DNA from: JBBSNV01 sp964458605
Lineage (GTDB): Bacteria > Pseudomonadota > Alphaproteobacteria > Reyranellales > JAQSWP01
NCBI GenBank assembly: GCA_964458605.1
Contig: CAYWLS010000010.1
Coordinates: 60,201-124,200 of the forward strand
Direction: 5' to 3'
DNA: 64,000 nt
Below are positions 1 through 9,059 of the stretch, piece by piece. The translations under genes and the position numbers were made by a program. The notes beneath the pieces are model-generated. The model was not told the origin of the DNA and made no database searches. It worked only from the letters and a program-made list of their open reading frames with translations. Positions within the stretch are counted from its first letter, which is position 1. Each line of letters opens with the position of its first letter.

Positions 1-529
1 GCCGCGCTCGGCGCTGGGCATGACGGTGGCGCATGCGGCGCTCGGCATCCTGGTGGCCGGCATCACCGCGGTCTCGGCCTGGCAGGAGGAGCGCATCCTG
101 GTGATGAAGCCCGGCGACAGCACGCAGATCGCCGGCTACACCCTGTCGCTCGATCGCGTCGACGGCTTCCGCGGTCCCAACTACGACGGCCAGCGCGGCG
201 TCATGAGCGTGCGCGACGGCAACCACCTCTACACCACGCTGACGCCGGAGCGGCGCTTCTATGTCGTGCAGCGGCGCCAGACCACCGAAGCTGCCATCCA
301 CAGCACCGTGTTCGGCGATCTCTACGGCGTGCTTGGCGACGAGGACGGCAAGGGCGGCTATACGGTGCGGCTCTACTACAACCCGCTGGCGCCGTGGATC
401 TGGATCGGCGCCATCTTCTGCGCCCTGGGCGGCGCGCTGTCGCTGACCGACCGGCGCCACCGCGTCGGCGCGCCGGCGCGCGCCGGCAAGCCGATGGAAA
501 TCGCCAAGGGAGCCGCCGGGCCGGCCTGA
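1..529 (+). CDS. ccmF: CcmF C-terminal part (5' end outside window)
   Basis: C-terminal ~175 residues of the cytochrome c maturation haem-lyase subunit CcmF, an inner-membrane protein that works with CcmH to attach haem to apocytochromes in the periplasm. The open frame enters at the first bases of the window, so the gene is truncated only by the window edge. Seen: a membrane segment near the start, a periplasmic stretch with the family-typical TTEAAI...DLYGVLGD region, a second membrane segment (PWIWIGAIFCALGGALS) and the terminal TDRR. ccmG follows 3 bases after the stop, as in the usual ccmFGHI order. Identification is firm; the N-terminal haem-binding WWD region is not visible here. Confidence 0.93.
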   Translation, partial: PRSALGMTVAHAALGILVAGITAVSAWQEERILVMKPGDSTQIAGYTLSLDRVDGFRGPNYDGQRGVMSVRDGNHLYTTLTPERRFYVVQRRQTTEAAIHSTVFGDLYGVLGDEDGKGGYTVRLYYNPLAPWIWIGAIFCALGGALSLTDRRHRVGAPARAGKPMEIAKGAAGPA

Positions 530-532
530 ACC

Positions 533-1084
533 ATGCGCCTGATCTTCATCCTGCCCATCGCCATGTTCGTGCTGATCGCCGGCTTCCTCGGCTGGGCGCT
601 GCTGCTCGACCGCGATCCCGCCACCCTGCCGTCGATGCTGATCGACAAGCCGCCGCCGCAGATGGCGCTGCCGCCGCTGCTCGACGACCGGCCCGGCATC
701 GACACGGCCAAGCTCGGCGACGGCAAGAAGGTGGTGCTGGTCAACATCTTCGCGTCGTGGTGTCCGCCCTGCCAGGTCGAGCATCCGGTGCTGCTGAAGC
801 TGTCGCGCGATCCCAACTGGCAGAGCCAGATCGAGATCGTCGGCATCGACTACAAGGACAAGCCGGAGGACGCCAAGGCCTGGATCGGCCGGCTGGGCAA
901 TCCCTATGCCGCGATCGGCGTCGACCCGCATGGCCGCGCCGCGATCGACTGGGGCAGCTACGGCGTGCCGGAGACCTATGTGATCGACCGCCATGGCCGG
1001 GTGCGCTATCGCCAGGTCGGGCCGATCACCGAAGACGTATGGCGCAGCACCATCGCGCCGATTATCGCGCAGCTTCAGAAATGA
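533..1084 (+). CDS. ccmG: CcmG/DsbE thiol:disulfide interchange protein
   Basis: 183-aa membrane-anchored periplasmic thioredoxin that reduces the haem-binding cysteines of apocytochrome c before haem ligation. One N-terminal membrane anchor (about residues 3-25), then a thioredoxin fold with the redox motif WCPPC at residues 76-80 and the VPETYVID cis-proline region typical of DsbE/CcmG. Length is usual for the family. It starts 3 bases after ccmF and its TGA overlaps the ATG of ccmH (ATGA), so translation of the operon is probably coupled. Confidence 0.95.
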   Translation: MRLIFILPIAMFVLIAGFLGWALLLDRDPATLPSMLIDKPPPQMALPPLLDDRPGIDTAKLGDGKKVVLVNIFASWCPPCQVEHPVLLKLSRDPNWQSQIEIVGIDYKDKPEDAKAWIGRLGNPYAAIGVDPHGRAAIDWGSYGVPETYVIDRHGRVRYRQVGPITEDVWRSTIAPIIAQLQK

Positions 1085-1557
1085 CCAGGCTCGGCGCCCT
1101 CGTCGCGCTGCTGCTGGCGCTGCTGCCGACGATGGCCGGCGCCGTCGATCCGGGCGAGATGCTGTCCGATCCGGCGCTGGAGCAGCGCGCCCGCGACATC
1201 TCGCGCAATCTGCGCTGCCTGGTGTGCCAGAACGAATCGATCGACGATTCCAACGCCACGCTGGCGCACGATTTGCGCGTGCTGGTGCGCGAGCGGCTCA
1301 AGGCCGGCGACAGCGACCGGCAGGTCTACGACTTCCTGGTGGCGCGCTACGGCGATTTCGTGCTGCTGCGCCCGCCGCTGCAGCCCGACACCTGGCTGCT
1401 GTGGTTCGGCCCGGCGGCGGTGCTGGCGCTGGGCGCGCTGGGCAGCGTGGTCTGGCTGCGCCGCCGCCAGCGCGTCCAGCCGCAGGCGCCGCTCAGCGAG
1501 GCCGAGCGGCACGAACTGGCGCAATTGCTGCGCGCCGAGCGGCGGGCGGAGGATTGA
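1081..1557 (+). CDS. ccmH: CcmH cytochrome c maturation protein
   Basis: 158-aa CcmH (CcmL/Ccl2-type), which handles apocytochrome thiols and presents them to the CcmF haem lyase. Signal peptide at residues 1-21, redox motif LRCLVCQN with Cys46 and Cys49, three-helix domain, then a C-terminal membrane segment near residues 107-127 followed by basic residues. The start is set by the ATGA overlap with ccmG. The stop overlaps the ATG of the next gene. This is the short form without TPRs; the TPR part is the separate ccmI downstream. Confidence 0.95.
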   Translation: MTRLGALVALLLALLPTMAGAVDPGEMLSDPALEQRARDISRNLRCLVCQNESIDDSNATLAHDLRVLVRERLKAGDSDRQVYDFLVARYGDFVLLRPPLQPDTWLLWFGPAAVLALGALGSVVWLRRRQRVQPQAPLSEAERHELAQLLRAERRAED

Positions 1558-2954
1558 TGCTGTCGGTGCTGCTGGCGCTGATGACCGCCATCGCCATCGG
1601 CGCGGTGGGCTGGCCGCTGCTGCGGCCCAGGCGGCTGGCGCCGCCGGGCCGGCGCGCCCACGACCTTGCCGTCTATCGCGACCAGCTTGCCGAGCTGGAG
1701 CGCGATGCCGGGCGCGGCGTGATCGATGCCGCCCAGGCGCAAGCCGCGCGGCTGGAGATCGAGCGCCGCATCCTGGCCGCCGGCAAGGCGCAGGACCGGC
1801 CGTTCGCGCCGCGGCCGATGCTGCGTCATGTGACGCTGACCCTGGGCGCGGTGCTGCCGCTGCTGGGCTTCGCCTTCTACCTGCTGACGGGAAGGCCGGA
1901 TCTGCCGGCCCAGCCTTTCGCCGACCGCCATCGCAACGACCCCACCAGGCAGATGGTGCAGCGCCAGATCGACGAGCTGAACAAGCGCGTGGCGCAGAAG
2001 CCGGAGGATCTGCAGAACTGGATCCTGCTGGGCCGCACCCAGATCACGGTCGGTCATTATGTCGAGGCGGCCGACGCTTTCTCGCGCGCCCTGGCGCTGG
2101 CACCCGATCGCGCCGATCTGCTGGGCGCCTATGCCGAGGCGCTGATCCTGCAGAACGAGGGCACCGTCACGCCGGCGGCCCTGCAGGCGCTGGATTCGGC
2201 GCTGGCCAAGGATCCCGACGATGCCACCGCCAGCTACTATCGCGGCGCGGCCGACCTGCAGGCCGGCAATCCACGCGCGGCGCTGGAGCGCTGGCTGGCG
2301 CTGGAAGCGCGCAGCGCGCCGGACGCACCCTATCTGCCGGTGCTTCGCAAGCAGATCGCCCTGGCGGCCAAGGACTCCGGCATCGATCCGCTGTCGATCC
2401 GGCCCGACCGCAAACCGCTGCCGCAGCCGGCGCCGGGATCGCTACAGACCGCCATGCCGGGCGGCAACGCGCCCAGCGCCGCCGACATGGATCGCATGAG
2501 CAAGCTCAGCCCCCAGGAACGCGAGCAGGCGATCGCCTCCATGGTCGATGGTCTGGAGGCGAGGCTCAAAGCGGCGCCCGACGATGTCGAGGGCTGGCGC
2601 CGGCTGGGCCGCGCCCGCATCGTGCTGAACCAGCCGCAGAAGGCGGTCGAGGCGTTCCGCCAGGCCGACAAGCTCAAGCCCAACGACAAGGCCATCCTGG
2701 GCGATCTGGCCGAAGCGCTGCTGCGCGCCTCGCCCAGCGTCGCCAAGCCGTCGGCCGAGACGGTGGCGGTGCTGCGCCGCCTGCTGGCGATCGATCCCAA
2801 CAACCCGCTGGCGCTCTACTTCCTGGCCGATGTCGAGGCCGATGCCGGCCACAAGGATGCGGCCCGCGACATGCTGGACCGGTTGATAAAGCAAATCCCC
2901 GCCGACGCGCCCCAGCGCGCCGCCATCGAGGCCAAGCGCAAGGCGTTGCAGTGA
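1557..2954 (+). CDS. ccmI: CcmI, TPR-containing cytochrome c biogenesis protein
   Basis: 465-aa apocytochrome c chaperone of the Ccm system. Start chosen at the ATG overlapping the ccmH stop (TGATG), where the family N-terminus (membrane helix, then a basic stretch) begins. A second membrane helix lies at about residues 88-106. The periplasmic part has two blocks of TPR repeats (about 140-270 and 325-455) separated by a Pro-rich linker. Last gene of the ccmFGHI group. Confident assignment; CcmI sequences diverge widely outside the TPR and membrane parts. Confidence 0.9.
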   Translation: MLSVLLALMTAIAIGAVGWPLLRPRRLAPPGRRAHDLAVYRDQLAELERDAGRGVIDAAQAQAARLEIERRILAAGKAQDRPFAPRPMLRHVTLTLGAVLPLLGFAFYLLTGRPDLPAQPFADRHRNDPTRQMVQRQIDELNKRVAQKPEDLQNWILLGRTQITVGHYVEAADAFSRALALAPDRADLLGAYAEALILQNEGTVTPAALQALDSALAKDPDDATASYYRGAADLQAGNPRAALERWLALEARSAPDAPYLPVLRKQIALAAKDSGIDPLSIRPDRKPLPQPAPGSLQTAMPGGNAPSAADMDRMSKLSPQEREQAIASMVDGLEARLKAAPDDVEGWRRLGRARIVLNQPQKAVEAFRQADKLKPNDKAILGDLAEALLRASPSVAKPSAETVAVLRRLLAIDPNNPLALYFLADVEADAGHKDAARDMLDRLIKQIPADAPQRAAIEAKRKALQ

Positions 2955-3078
2955 AAGGCGATTTAGGCCGACTGCAGCGCACAATTCAAAATACTTTGCA
3001 CGACTGTTAAAACTGCGTTCTCCTCTTTTCTCTGCAAATCGCCATCGCAGAACGCGAATGCATGGGAGGAGATCGTCG

Positions 3079-4308
3079 ATGTTGACCCGCCGCGGCCTGA
3101 TCGCCGGAGGAGCCAGCGCCTTGGCGCTCGCCGCCGGCGGAACGATGTTGCCTCGTAACGCCCTGGCTCAGGGCATCCCGCTCAGCCCCGGCCTGCCCGA
3201 CGGCGTGCGCGATGCCGCCAAGCTGGAAGCGCTGCCCGGCAAGAAGCCACTCATCAAGCTGTCCTACCGGCCGCCCAACTACGAAACGCCGATCGACTAT
3301 TTCAACGAGGCGATCACGCCGAACGACGCGTTCTTCGTGCGCTGGCATCTGTCGAACATCCAGGAAATCGAACTCAAGGACTGGAAGCTCTCGGTCGGCG
3401 GGGATGCCGCCGCGACACCGGCGCAATACACGCTCGACGACCTGAAGACAAAGTTCCCGCAAGTCGAACTGGTCGCCGTCTGCCAATGCTCGGGCAACCG
3501 GCGCGGCCTGTCCAAGCCGCACGTCCAGGGCGTCGAATGGGGCTACGGCGCCATGGGCAATGCGCGCTGGAAGGGCGTGCGCCTGAAGGACGTGCTGGAG
3601 AAGTCCGGCATCAAGAAGGAGGCGATCGAGGTTGCCTTCAACGGCGCCGACAGCGGCGCGCTCGACAAGACGCCCGATTTCATCAAGAGCATTCCGGCCT
3701 GGAAGGCACTCGACGAGAACACCATCCTGGCCTACGAGATGAACGGCCAGCCGCTGCCGCATTGGAACGGATTTCCGCTGCGGCTGATCGTGGCCGGCTG
3801 GACCGGCACGTACTGGATGAAGCAGCTGGTTTCCATCGAGGCGCGCAGCACGCCGTTGGGTGGCTTCTGGATGGCGGCGGCGTATCGCATCCCGACCGGC
3901 AAGTTCGCCGTGGTCGACCGCTTCATCACGCAGGAGACGCCGGCCAACACGCCGATCACCGAGATGGTGGTCAATTCGCTGATCACCAACGTGCAGGACG
4001 GCCACAAGGCCAAGGCCGGCCAGCCGCTGGCGGTCAAGGGCATCGCCTGGGACGCCGGCTACGGCATCGCCGACGTCGAATATTCGCTGGACGGCGGCTA
4101 CAACTGGCAGTCGGCGACGCTGGGCCAGGACCTCGGACGCTTCTCGTTCCGGCCGTTCAGCTTCAACGTGACGCCGTCGGCAGGCAATCACGTGGTGATG
4201 GCCCGCGCCAGCAACCGGCTGGGCGCCAGCCAGCCGATGGAGGCGATCTTCAACCCCGCCGGCTATCATCACAACGCCATCCAGCAGATCAAGATCGTGG
4301 CGGCCTAG
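3079..4308 (+). CDS. SorA-like molybdenum sulfite dehydrogenase
   Basis: 409-aa periplasmic molybdopterin enzyme of the sulfite oxidase family, probably oxidising sulfite to sulfate. Start chosen at the ATG 8 bases after a GGAGGA ribosome-binding site; an upstream in-frame ATG lacks one. The N-terminus carries a twin-arginine signal (TRRGLIAGG, cleavage near ALAQG about residue 31), as expected for a cofactor-loaded export substrate. The Mo-ligand region QCSGNRRG has Cys137; a C-terminal Mo-co dimerisation domain follows (DVEYSLDGGYNW). The adjacent small c-type cytochrome matches a SorAB pair. SoxC is an alternative, but its partner SoxD is much larger and no sox genes are present. Confidence 0.85.
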   Translation: MLTRRGLIAGGASALALAAGGTMLPRNALAQGIPLSPGLPDGVRDAAKLEALPGKKPLIKLSYRPPNYETPIDYFNEAITPNDAFFVRWHLSNIQEIELKDWKLSVGGDAAATPAQYTLDDLKTKFPQVELVAVCQCSGNRRGLSKPHVQGVEWGYGAMGNARWKGVRLKDVLEKSGIKKEAIEVAFNGADSGALDKTPDFIKSIPAWKALDENTILAYEMNGQPLPHWNGFPLRLIVAGWTGTYWMKQLVSIEARSTPLGGFWMAAAYRIPTGKFAVVDRFITQETPANTPITEMVVNSLITNVQDGHKAKAGQPLAVKGIAWDAGYGIADVEYSLDGGYNWQSATLGQDLGRFSFRPFSFNVTPSAGNHVVMARASNRLGASQPMEAIFNPAGYHHNAIQQIKIVAA

Positions 4309-4320
4309 AGGGAGACGAAC

Positions 4321-4605
4321 ATGCGCTTCACATTGCTGATCGCCAGCGCCCTGGCATTTGCCGCGACCTCGGCCCTGGCCGACGAGGACGCCATCAAGCT
4401 CAAGCCCGGTCCGGGCGAGCAGGAAGTGGCGCAGAACTGCTCCGTGTGCCACAGCCTCGACTACATCCAGGCCAACTCCCGCTTCCTCGACCGGCCCAAA
4501 TGGGACGCCACGGTCAAGAAGATGATCAACTCGCTGGGCGCGCCGATCGACGACAAGGACGCCGCCAAGATCATCGACTATCTGACCGCCAACTACGGCA
4601 TCTGA
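4321..4605 (+). CDS. SorB-like monohaem cytochrome c
   Basis: 94-aa periplasmic c-type cytochrome, likely electron acceptor of the preceding sulfite dehydrogenase. Signal peptide at residues 1-20 (cleavage after ALA), one haem site C40-S-V-C43-H44, and a Met in the KKMINSLGAPI stretch as probable sixth ligand. It begins 12 bases after the molybdoenzyme gene with its own GGGAGA site, so the two are co-transcribed. It depends on the Ccm system encoded just upstream. Size matches SorB of SorAB enzymes. Confidence 0.85.
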   Translation: MRFTLLIASALAFAATSALADEDAIKLKPGPGEQEVAQNCSVCHSLDYIQANSRFLDRPKWDATVKKMINSLGAPIDDKDAAKIIDYLTANYGI

Positions 4606-4612
4606 GCGTGCC

Positions 4613-4640
4613 GCGCGCGGCTGGCCTACCGGCCGCGCGC
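4613..4640 (+). terminator. GC-rich hairpin after the sorAB-like pair
   Basis: Nine-base perfect stem (4613-4621 with 4632-4640, GCGCGCGGC arm) and a 10-base loop. It sits 8 bases after the cytochrome stop. No T-run follows, so it is only a weak candidate terminator or RNA-stabilising hairpin. Confidence 0.3.
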
Positions 4641-4728
4641 GCCTGGGGCGGATCGGTTTCGCTCTAGGCTCTTGCTCCTCCCGCCGTCGGCACCGTAAAA
4701 CCGGACAACAACCGGGAGGATCATCGCC

Positions 4729-5694
4729 ATGAAACTGTTCCGTACCGCCGTGGTGGCGGCCGTCGCCCTGTTCGCCGCCGCCTCGGCCCAGGCCGAGCAG
4801 CGCGTGACGCTGAAATCGGCCACCGCCGGCACGTCCTACTACATCATGACCGTGCAACTGGCCGAGGCGCTGAAGACCGCCACCAACGGGGAATTGCAGC
4901 CCACGGTGGAAGAGAGCCAGGGCTCGGTGCAGAACGTCAAGGAAGCGCCGCGCCGCACCGGCAATTTCATCTTCACCTCGCCGCCCAGCCTGATCAAAGC
5001 CGCCGAGGGCGGCAAGAAGCCGTTCGAGAACGAGACCGGCTACGACCAGATCCGCGCCCTGTTCATCATGCCGCCGATCACCATGCATTTCGTGGTGCGC
5101 GCCGATTCGGGCATCAACGACATCACCGGCTTGGCCGGCAAGACCTTCATCTCCGGCGGCCGCGGCACCTTCACCGAGGGCAAGACCAATGCCGTATTCA
5201 AGCTGTTCGATCTCGACGGCAAGGTGAAGATCGCCCAGGTCGAGCTGAGCGCGGCCAACGACGCGATGCGCAACAAGCAGGTCGACGGCTACGCCTCGGG
5301 CTCCTCCCATCCGGTGTCGCTGATCCAGGAGCTGGCGGCCACGACGCCGATCAAGCTGCTGTCGCTGACCGACGACGAGCTGAACAAGGTGCTGCAAGCC
5401 GACCCGTCGGCCGGCAAGATCGTGATTGCGCCCGACACCTACAAGGGCCAGACCCAGGCGGTGCAGACCTTCGGCCTGCCGGTCGGCGCCTACACCACCA
5501 CCAAGATGGACGACGCCACCGCCTACCAGATCGTCAAGACCTTCTGGACCCAGCGGCCGGAGATGGCCAAGACCAATCCGTGGTGGGGCAGCCTGAGCCC
5601 CGACCAGGTGATGGCGCTGGGCATCAAGCTGCATCCCGGCGCGGCGAAGTTCTACACCGAGCAGGGCATCAAGATCCCCGACGCGATGAAGTGA
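4729..5694 (+). CDS. TAXI-family TRAP transporter solute-binding protein
   Basis: 321-aa periplasmic binding protein of a TRAP transporter, TAXI subfamily. Signal peptide MKLFRTAVVAAVALFAAASAQA (residues 1-22), then the family pattern: KSATAGTSYYIMTVQLAE near the start, the TSPPSLIKAAEGG segment, and FISGGRGTFTEGKT where the subfamily has its glycine-rich ligand loop. A GGGAGGA site precedes the ATG. The fused TRAP permease follows 19 bases downstream. TAXI proteins bind small carboxylates or amino acids such as glutamate; the ligand here cannot be read from sequence. Confidence 0.87.
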   Translation: MKLFRTAVVAAVALFAAASAQAEQRVTLKSATAGTSYYIMTVQLAEALKTATNGELQPTVEESQGSVQNVKEAPRRTGNFIFTSPPSLIKAAEGGKKPFENETGYDQIRALFIMPPITMHFVVRADSGINDITGLAGKTFISGGRGTFTEGKTNAVFKLFDLDGKVKIAQVELSAANDAMRNKQVDGYASGSSHPVSLIQELAATTPIKLLSLTDDELNKVLQADPSAGKIVIAPDTYKGQTQAVQTFGLPVGAYTTTKMDDATAYQIVKTFWTQRPEMAKTNPWWGSLSPDQVMALGIKLHPGAAKFYTEQGIKIPDAMK

Positions 5695-5713
5695 TCGCGT
5701 CGGACCGCATAAC

Positions 5714-7552
5714 GTGACCACGACGCTCGAGGATCAGGCGCCGACCGAGGCCGCCGCCATGGCGGAGATCCAGGCGGAGCGCGGCACCATGCGCGACTGG
5801 GTGGTGCTGGGCTTCGCCTTCGTCTCGGTCGGCTATCACCTCTATGCGGTGATGGCCGGACTGATCCCCGCCCTGGTGGCGCGGCCGCTGCACCTGGCCT
5901 GCGCCATCCCGTTCGTGTTCTTCTTCCGCAAGCGGCGCCTGCTGTGGGACCGGCTGCTGTCCTGGGCGATCGGCGCGCTGGGCATCGCCGGCTGCCTGTG
6001 GATCGCCTTCCACCAGGAGGCGCTGGCCGACCAGTACGGCAATGTCGACGGCGTGCTGCAGCACGGCATCGGCATCCTGCTGATCCTGATGGTGCTGGAG
6101 ATGGCGCGCCGCGCGGTGCAGCCGGTGATGCCGACCATCGCCGGGCTGGTGCTGCTCTACGGCCTGTTCGGCCATCTCATTCCCGGCGCCTGGGGCCACG
6201 ACCAGATCCCGCTCGACACTTTTCTGGGCACGTTGAGCATCAGCGAGGGCGGGCTGTGGGGTTCGCTGACCGGCACCTCGCTGGAGCTGATCGCGCCGTT
6301 CCTGATCCTGGGTGCGGTGGTGGCGGCGGGCGATGCCGGCACCGGCTTCATGTCGATCGCCCAGCAGATCGCCGGCCGCTATCGCGCCGGCGCCGCCAAG
6401 GTCGAGGTGGTGGCCTCGGGCCTGTATGGCATGATCTCCGGCTCCGCCTCGGCCAATGTCGCCACCACCGGCGCCTTCACCATCCCGGCGATGATCCGCG
6501 CCGGCTTCCCGCGCCCTTTCGCCGCCGCGGTGGAGGCAGTGGCCTCGACCGGCGGGCAGATCATGCCGCCGGTGATGGGCGCCGGCGTGTTCCTGATGGC
6601 CGAGCTGCTGCGCGTGCCCTACTCGGACCTGATGGCGGCGGCGGCGCTGCCGGCGCTGCTGTTCTTCGTCACCGCCTGGTTCGGCGTCGACCGCTACGCC
6701 GTGGTGCTGGGCCTGCATGGCATGAAGCGCGAGGAGCTGCCGGGCTGGCGCGTGGTGGCGCGCACCGGACCGTTCTTCCTGGCGCCGATCCTGGTGCTGC
6801 TCTACCTGTTCGTGTTCACCGACTATTCGCCGCAATACGCCGCGGCGATCGCCACCGCCGTGGCCGCCGCGCTGCTGTTCGTCGACCAGCGGCTGCGCCT
6901 GTCGCTGGCGGTGTTCTGGCCGCGCATCCGCATGGCGCTGCTGGAGGCGGCCAACCAGATCGCCGGCATCGCCGCCATCATCATCTGCGCCGGGCTGATC
7001 GTCGGCGTGTTCCACATGACCGGGCTGGGCATCAAGTTCACCTCGCTGATCGTCGGCCTGTCCGGCGGCCAGCTGTGGATCGCGCTGCTGATGACGGCGG
7101 TGGCCTGCATCGGCCTGGGCATGGAGCTGCCGACCACGGCGGCCTATGCCATCTGCATCGCCGTGGCGGGACCGGCGCTGCAGAAGCTGGGGCTGGCGCC
7201 GCTGCAGGCGCATCTGTTCGTGTTCTGGTACGCGCTGCTCTGCACCATCACGCCGCCGGTCTGCGGCAACGTCTATATCGCCGCGCGCATCGCCAACACG
7301 CCGTGGCTGCCGGTGGCGTTCCGCGCCATGCGGCTGGGCGGCGGGCTGTTCGTGGTGCCGCTGGGCTTCGTCGCCAATCCCTCGCTGCTGGCGCTGCAGG
7401 CTTCGCCGCTGCTGGCCGTCGCCGCCGCGGTCAAGGTAGGCGTCGGCATGTATTTCTTCAGCTACGCGGTGATCGGCCGGATGCAGGACTGGTGGAAGCA
7501 GCTGATCGCGCTGGCCGCCGCCGTCGCGGCGATCTTCTTCTACGGGATCTGA
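5714..7552 (+). CDS. TRAP transporter fused permease (4TM/12TM)
   Basis: 612-aa inner-membrane permease in which the small (DctQ-like) and large (DctM-like) TRAP subunits are one chain, the arrangement that goes with TAXI binding proteins. It imports solute by ion gradient without ATP. Many hydrophobic segments; the DctM half carries SGSASANVATTGAFTIPAMI and STGGQIMPPVMGAG, hallmark motifs of the family, and a second inverted-repeat half containing ELPTTAAYAICIAVAGPAL. The start is GTG (5714), the only suitable start near the end of the binding-protein gene. The next gene begins 2 bases after the stop. Confidence 0.88.
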   Translation: MTTTLEDQAPTEAAAMAEIQAERGTMRDWVVLGFAFVSVGYHLYAVMAGLIPALVARPLHLACAIPFVFFFRKRRLLWDRLLSWAIGALGIAGCLWIAFHQEALADQYGNVDGVLQHGIGILLILMVLEMARRAVQPVMPTIAGLVLLYGLFGHLIPGAWGHDQIPLDTFLGTLSISEGGLWGSLTGTSLELIAPFLILGAVVAAGDAGTGFMSIAQQIAGRYRAGAAKVEVVASGLYGMISGSASANVATTGAFTIPAMIRAGFPRPFAAAVEAVASTGGQIMPPVMGAGVFLMAELLRVPYSDLMAAAALPALLFFVTAWFGVDRYAVVLGLHGMKREELPGWRVVARTGPFFLAPILVLLYLFVFTDYSPQYAAAIATAVAAALLFVDQRLRLSLAVFWPRIRMALLEAANQIAGIAAIIICAGLIVGVFHMTGLGIKFTSLIVGLSGGQLWIALLMTAVACIGLGMELPTTAAYAICIAVAGPALQKLGLAPLQAHLFVFWYALLCTITPPVCGNVYIAARIANTPWLPVAFRAMRLGGGLFVVPLGFVANPSLLALQASPLLAVAAAVKVGVGMYFFSYAVIGRMQDWWKQLIALAAAVAAIFFYGI

Positions 7553-7554
7553 CG

Positions 7555-8418
7555 ATGACAGCCACGACAGCCAATGGCGAGCTGGACCGGTACAAAGCCT
7601 GGATCGGCCGCAGCCAATCGAGCGAGGATCTGGCCGCGCCGTTCCCGCCGCGCGCCCTGGCCGCGACCCTGGACAGCGGCGACGGCGCGTTCAAGACCGG
7701 CGATGCCCTGCCGCCATGCTGGCACTGGCTCTATTTCCTGGAAGCCGCGCCGGCCTCGCAGATCGGCCCCGACGGCCACCCCAAGCGCGGCCCCTTCCTG
7801 CCGCCGGTGCCACTGCCGCGCCGCATGTGGGCCGGCAGCCGCCTGCAATTCCCCGGCGCGATCCGGCTGGGCGAGGCGATCCGGCGCGAATCGGAGATTC
7901 TGTCGGTCGAGCCGAAATCCGGCGGCACCGGCCAGATGGTGTTCGTCACCGTGCGTCACAAAATCTCCAGCGCGGGAAAAACGGCGGTCATCGAGGAGCA
8001 CGACATCGTCTATCGCCAGGCGCCGGCGCCGGGCGACAAGGCGCCGACTCCGAAACCCGCGCCCACCGACAGCCAATGGCGCAAGGACGTGGTGCCCGAT
8101 CCGGTGCTGCTGTTCCGCTTCTCGGCGCTGACCTTCAACGGCCATCGCATCCATTACGACCTGCCCTATGTCACCGGCGAGGAAGGCTATCCCGGGCTGA
8201 TCGTGCACGGCCCGCTGATGGGGCTGATGATGCTGGAGCTGGCGCGCCGCGCCAATCCGCAGCGTCGCGTCGCCGCCTACGAGTTCCGCGCCCTGAGCCC
8301 GGTGTTCCACACCACGCCATTCGCGGTCTGCGCCAAACCCAGCGAGACCGGCGCCGCTACCTGGATCGCGCGCAACGACGGGGCGCTGGCGCAGCAGGGC
8401 AAGGTGACGTTCGTCTGA
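7555..8418 (+). CDS. FAS1-like/HTD2-type hotdog dehydratase
   Basis: 287-aa cytosolic hotdog-fold protein related to mesaconyl-C4-CoA hydratase and HTD2-type hydroxyacyl dehydratases. N-terminal half has the family's LPPCWHWLYFLEA and GPFLPPVPLPRRMWAG segments; C-terminal half has the MaoC-like GHRIHYDLPYVTGEEGYPGLIVHGPL region with the probable catalytic histidine. It starts 2 bases after the TRAP permease, so it is probably co-expressed with that importer, hinting that the imported acid is metabolised as a CoA ester. The exact substrate is unknown. Confidence 0.78.
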   Translation: MTATTANGELDRYKAWIGRSQSSEDLAAPFPPRALAATLDSGDGAFKTGDALPPCWHWLYFLEAAPASQIGPDGHPKRGPFLPPVPLPRRMWAGSRLQFPGAIRLGEAIRRESEILSVEPKSGGTGQMVFVTVRHKISSAGKTAVIEEHDIVYRQAPAPGDKAPTPKPAPTDSQWRKDVVPDPVLLFRFSALTFNGHRIHYDLPYVTGEEGYPGLIVHGPLMGLMMLELARRANPQRRVAAYEFRALSPVFHTTPFAVCAKPSETGAATWIARNDGALAQQGKVTFV

Positions 8419-8465
8419 TCCGACTGAATGGTTGCGCGCGGGTCGGCGCAGGAGGATCGTTGGCC

Positions 8466-9041
8466 ATGGCCGACCGCGACGTGTTCGAGCGCATCTATCG
8501 CGACAATCTGTGGGATTTCGGCTCCGGGCCGGGCTCGGGCGAGGAATATACCCGCCCCTATCGCGCCGTGCTGAGCCAGTTCATGCGCGCCAACGCCATC
8601 GGCCGCGTGGTCGATATCGGCTGCGGCGACTGGCAGTTCTCCCGCCATATCGACTGGCAGGGCATCGACTATACCGGCTTCGACGTGGTGCCGTCGGTGA
8701 TAGAGGCCAATCGGCGCAACCACGCCGCGCCGGGCATCGCCTTCGAGGTCATGCCGGCCAAATATCGCCACCTGCCGCAAGCCGAGCTGATTCTGTGCAA
8801 GGACGTGCTGCAGCATCTCAGCCTGGATCACGCCGAGGACTTGCTCAGCGCGCTGCAGGAGAGGGCGCGCTACGTGCTGGTGACCAATTGCGTGCTGCCG
8901 CCGGAGCGGCTGAACCTGGAGATCGAGGATGGCGACTGGCGGCCGCTCGATGTCGAGCGCGACCCGTTCCAGCGCCGGCCGGTCAATCTCGCCAGCTTCG
9001 CCACCAAGAAGATGCAGCTTCTGGTGCGCGGGCTGGATTGA
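8466..9041 (+). CDS. Class I SAM-dependent methyltransferase
   Basis: 191-aa probable methyltransferase. Motif I VVDIGCGDW lies near residues 47-55, followed by the acidic residue at the end of strand 2 (YTGFDVVPS) and the strand-4 motif LILCKDVLQHL. N-terminal FERIYRDNLWDFGSGPGS resembles small-molecule methyltransferases of secondary or surface-sugar metabolism. Start is an ATG 10 bases after AGGAGGA. Substrate cannot be inferred; the gene is not obviously tied to its neighbours. Confidence 0.75.
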   Translation: MADRDVFERIYRDNLWDFGSGPGSGEEYTRPYRAVLSQFMRANAIGRVVDIGCGDWQFSRHIDWQGIDYTGFDVVPSVIEANRRNHAAPGIAFEVMPAKYRHLPQAELILCKDVLQHLSLDHAEDLLSALQERARYVLVTNCVLPPERLNLEIEDGDWRPLDVERDPFQRRPVNLASFATKKMQLLVRGLD

Positions 9042-9059
9042 GCGACGCGGGAGAGCTGG

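Noticed and set aside
3079..4605. SoxCD sulfur dehydrogenase
   Set aside because: The cytochrome partner is only 94 aa with one haem site and no other sox genes are near.
3007..5721. Very long minus-strand open frame opposite the sulfite dehydrogenase and TAXI genes
   Set aside because: Low-complexity His/Arg/Gly-rich translation typical of antisense frames in GC-rich DNA; the plus-strand genes have clear families, signal peptides and RBSs.
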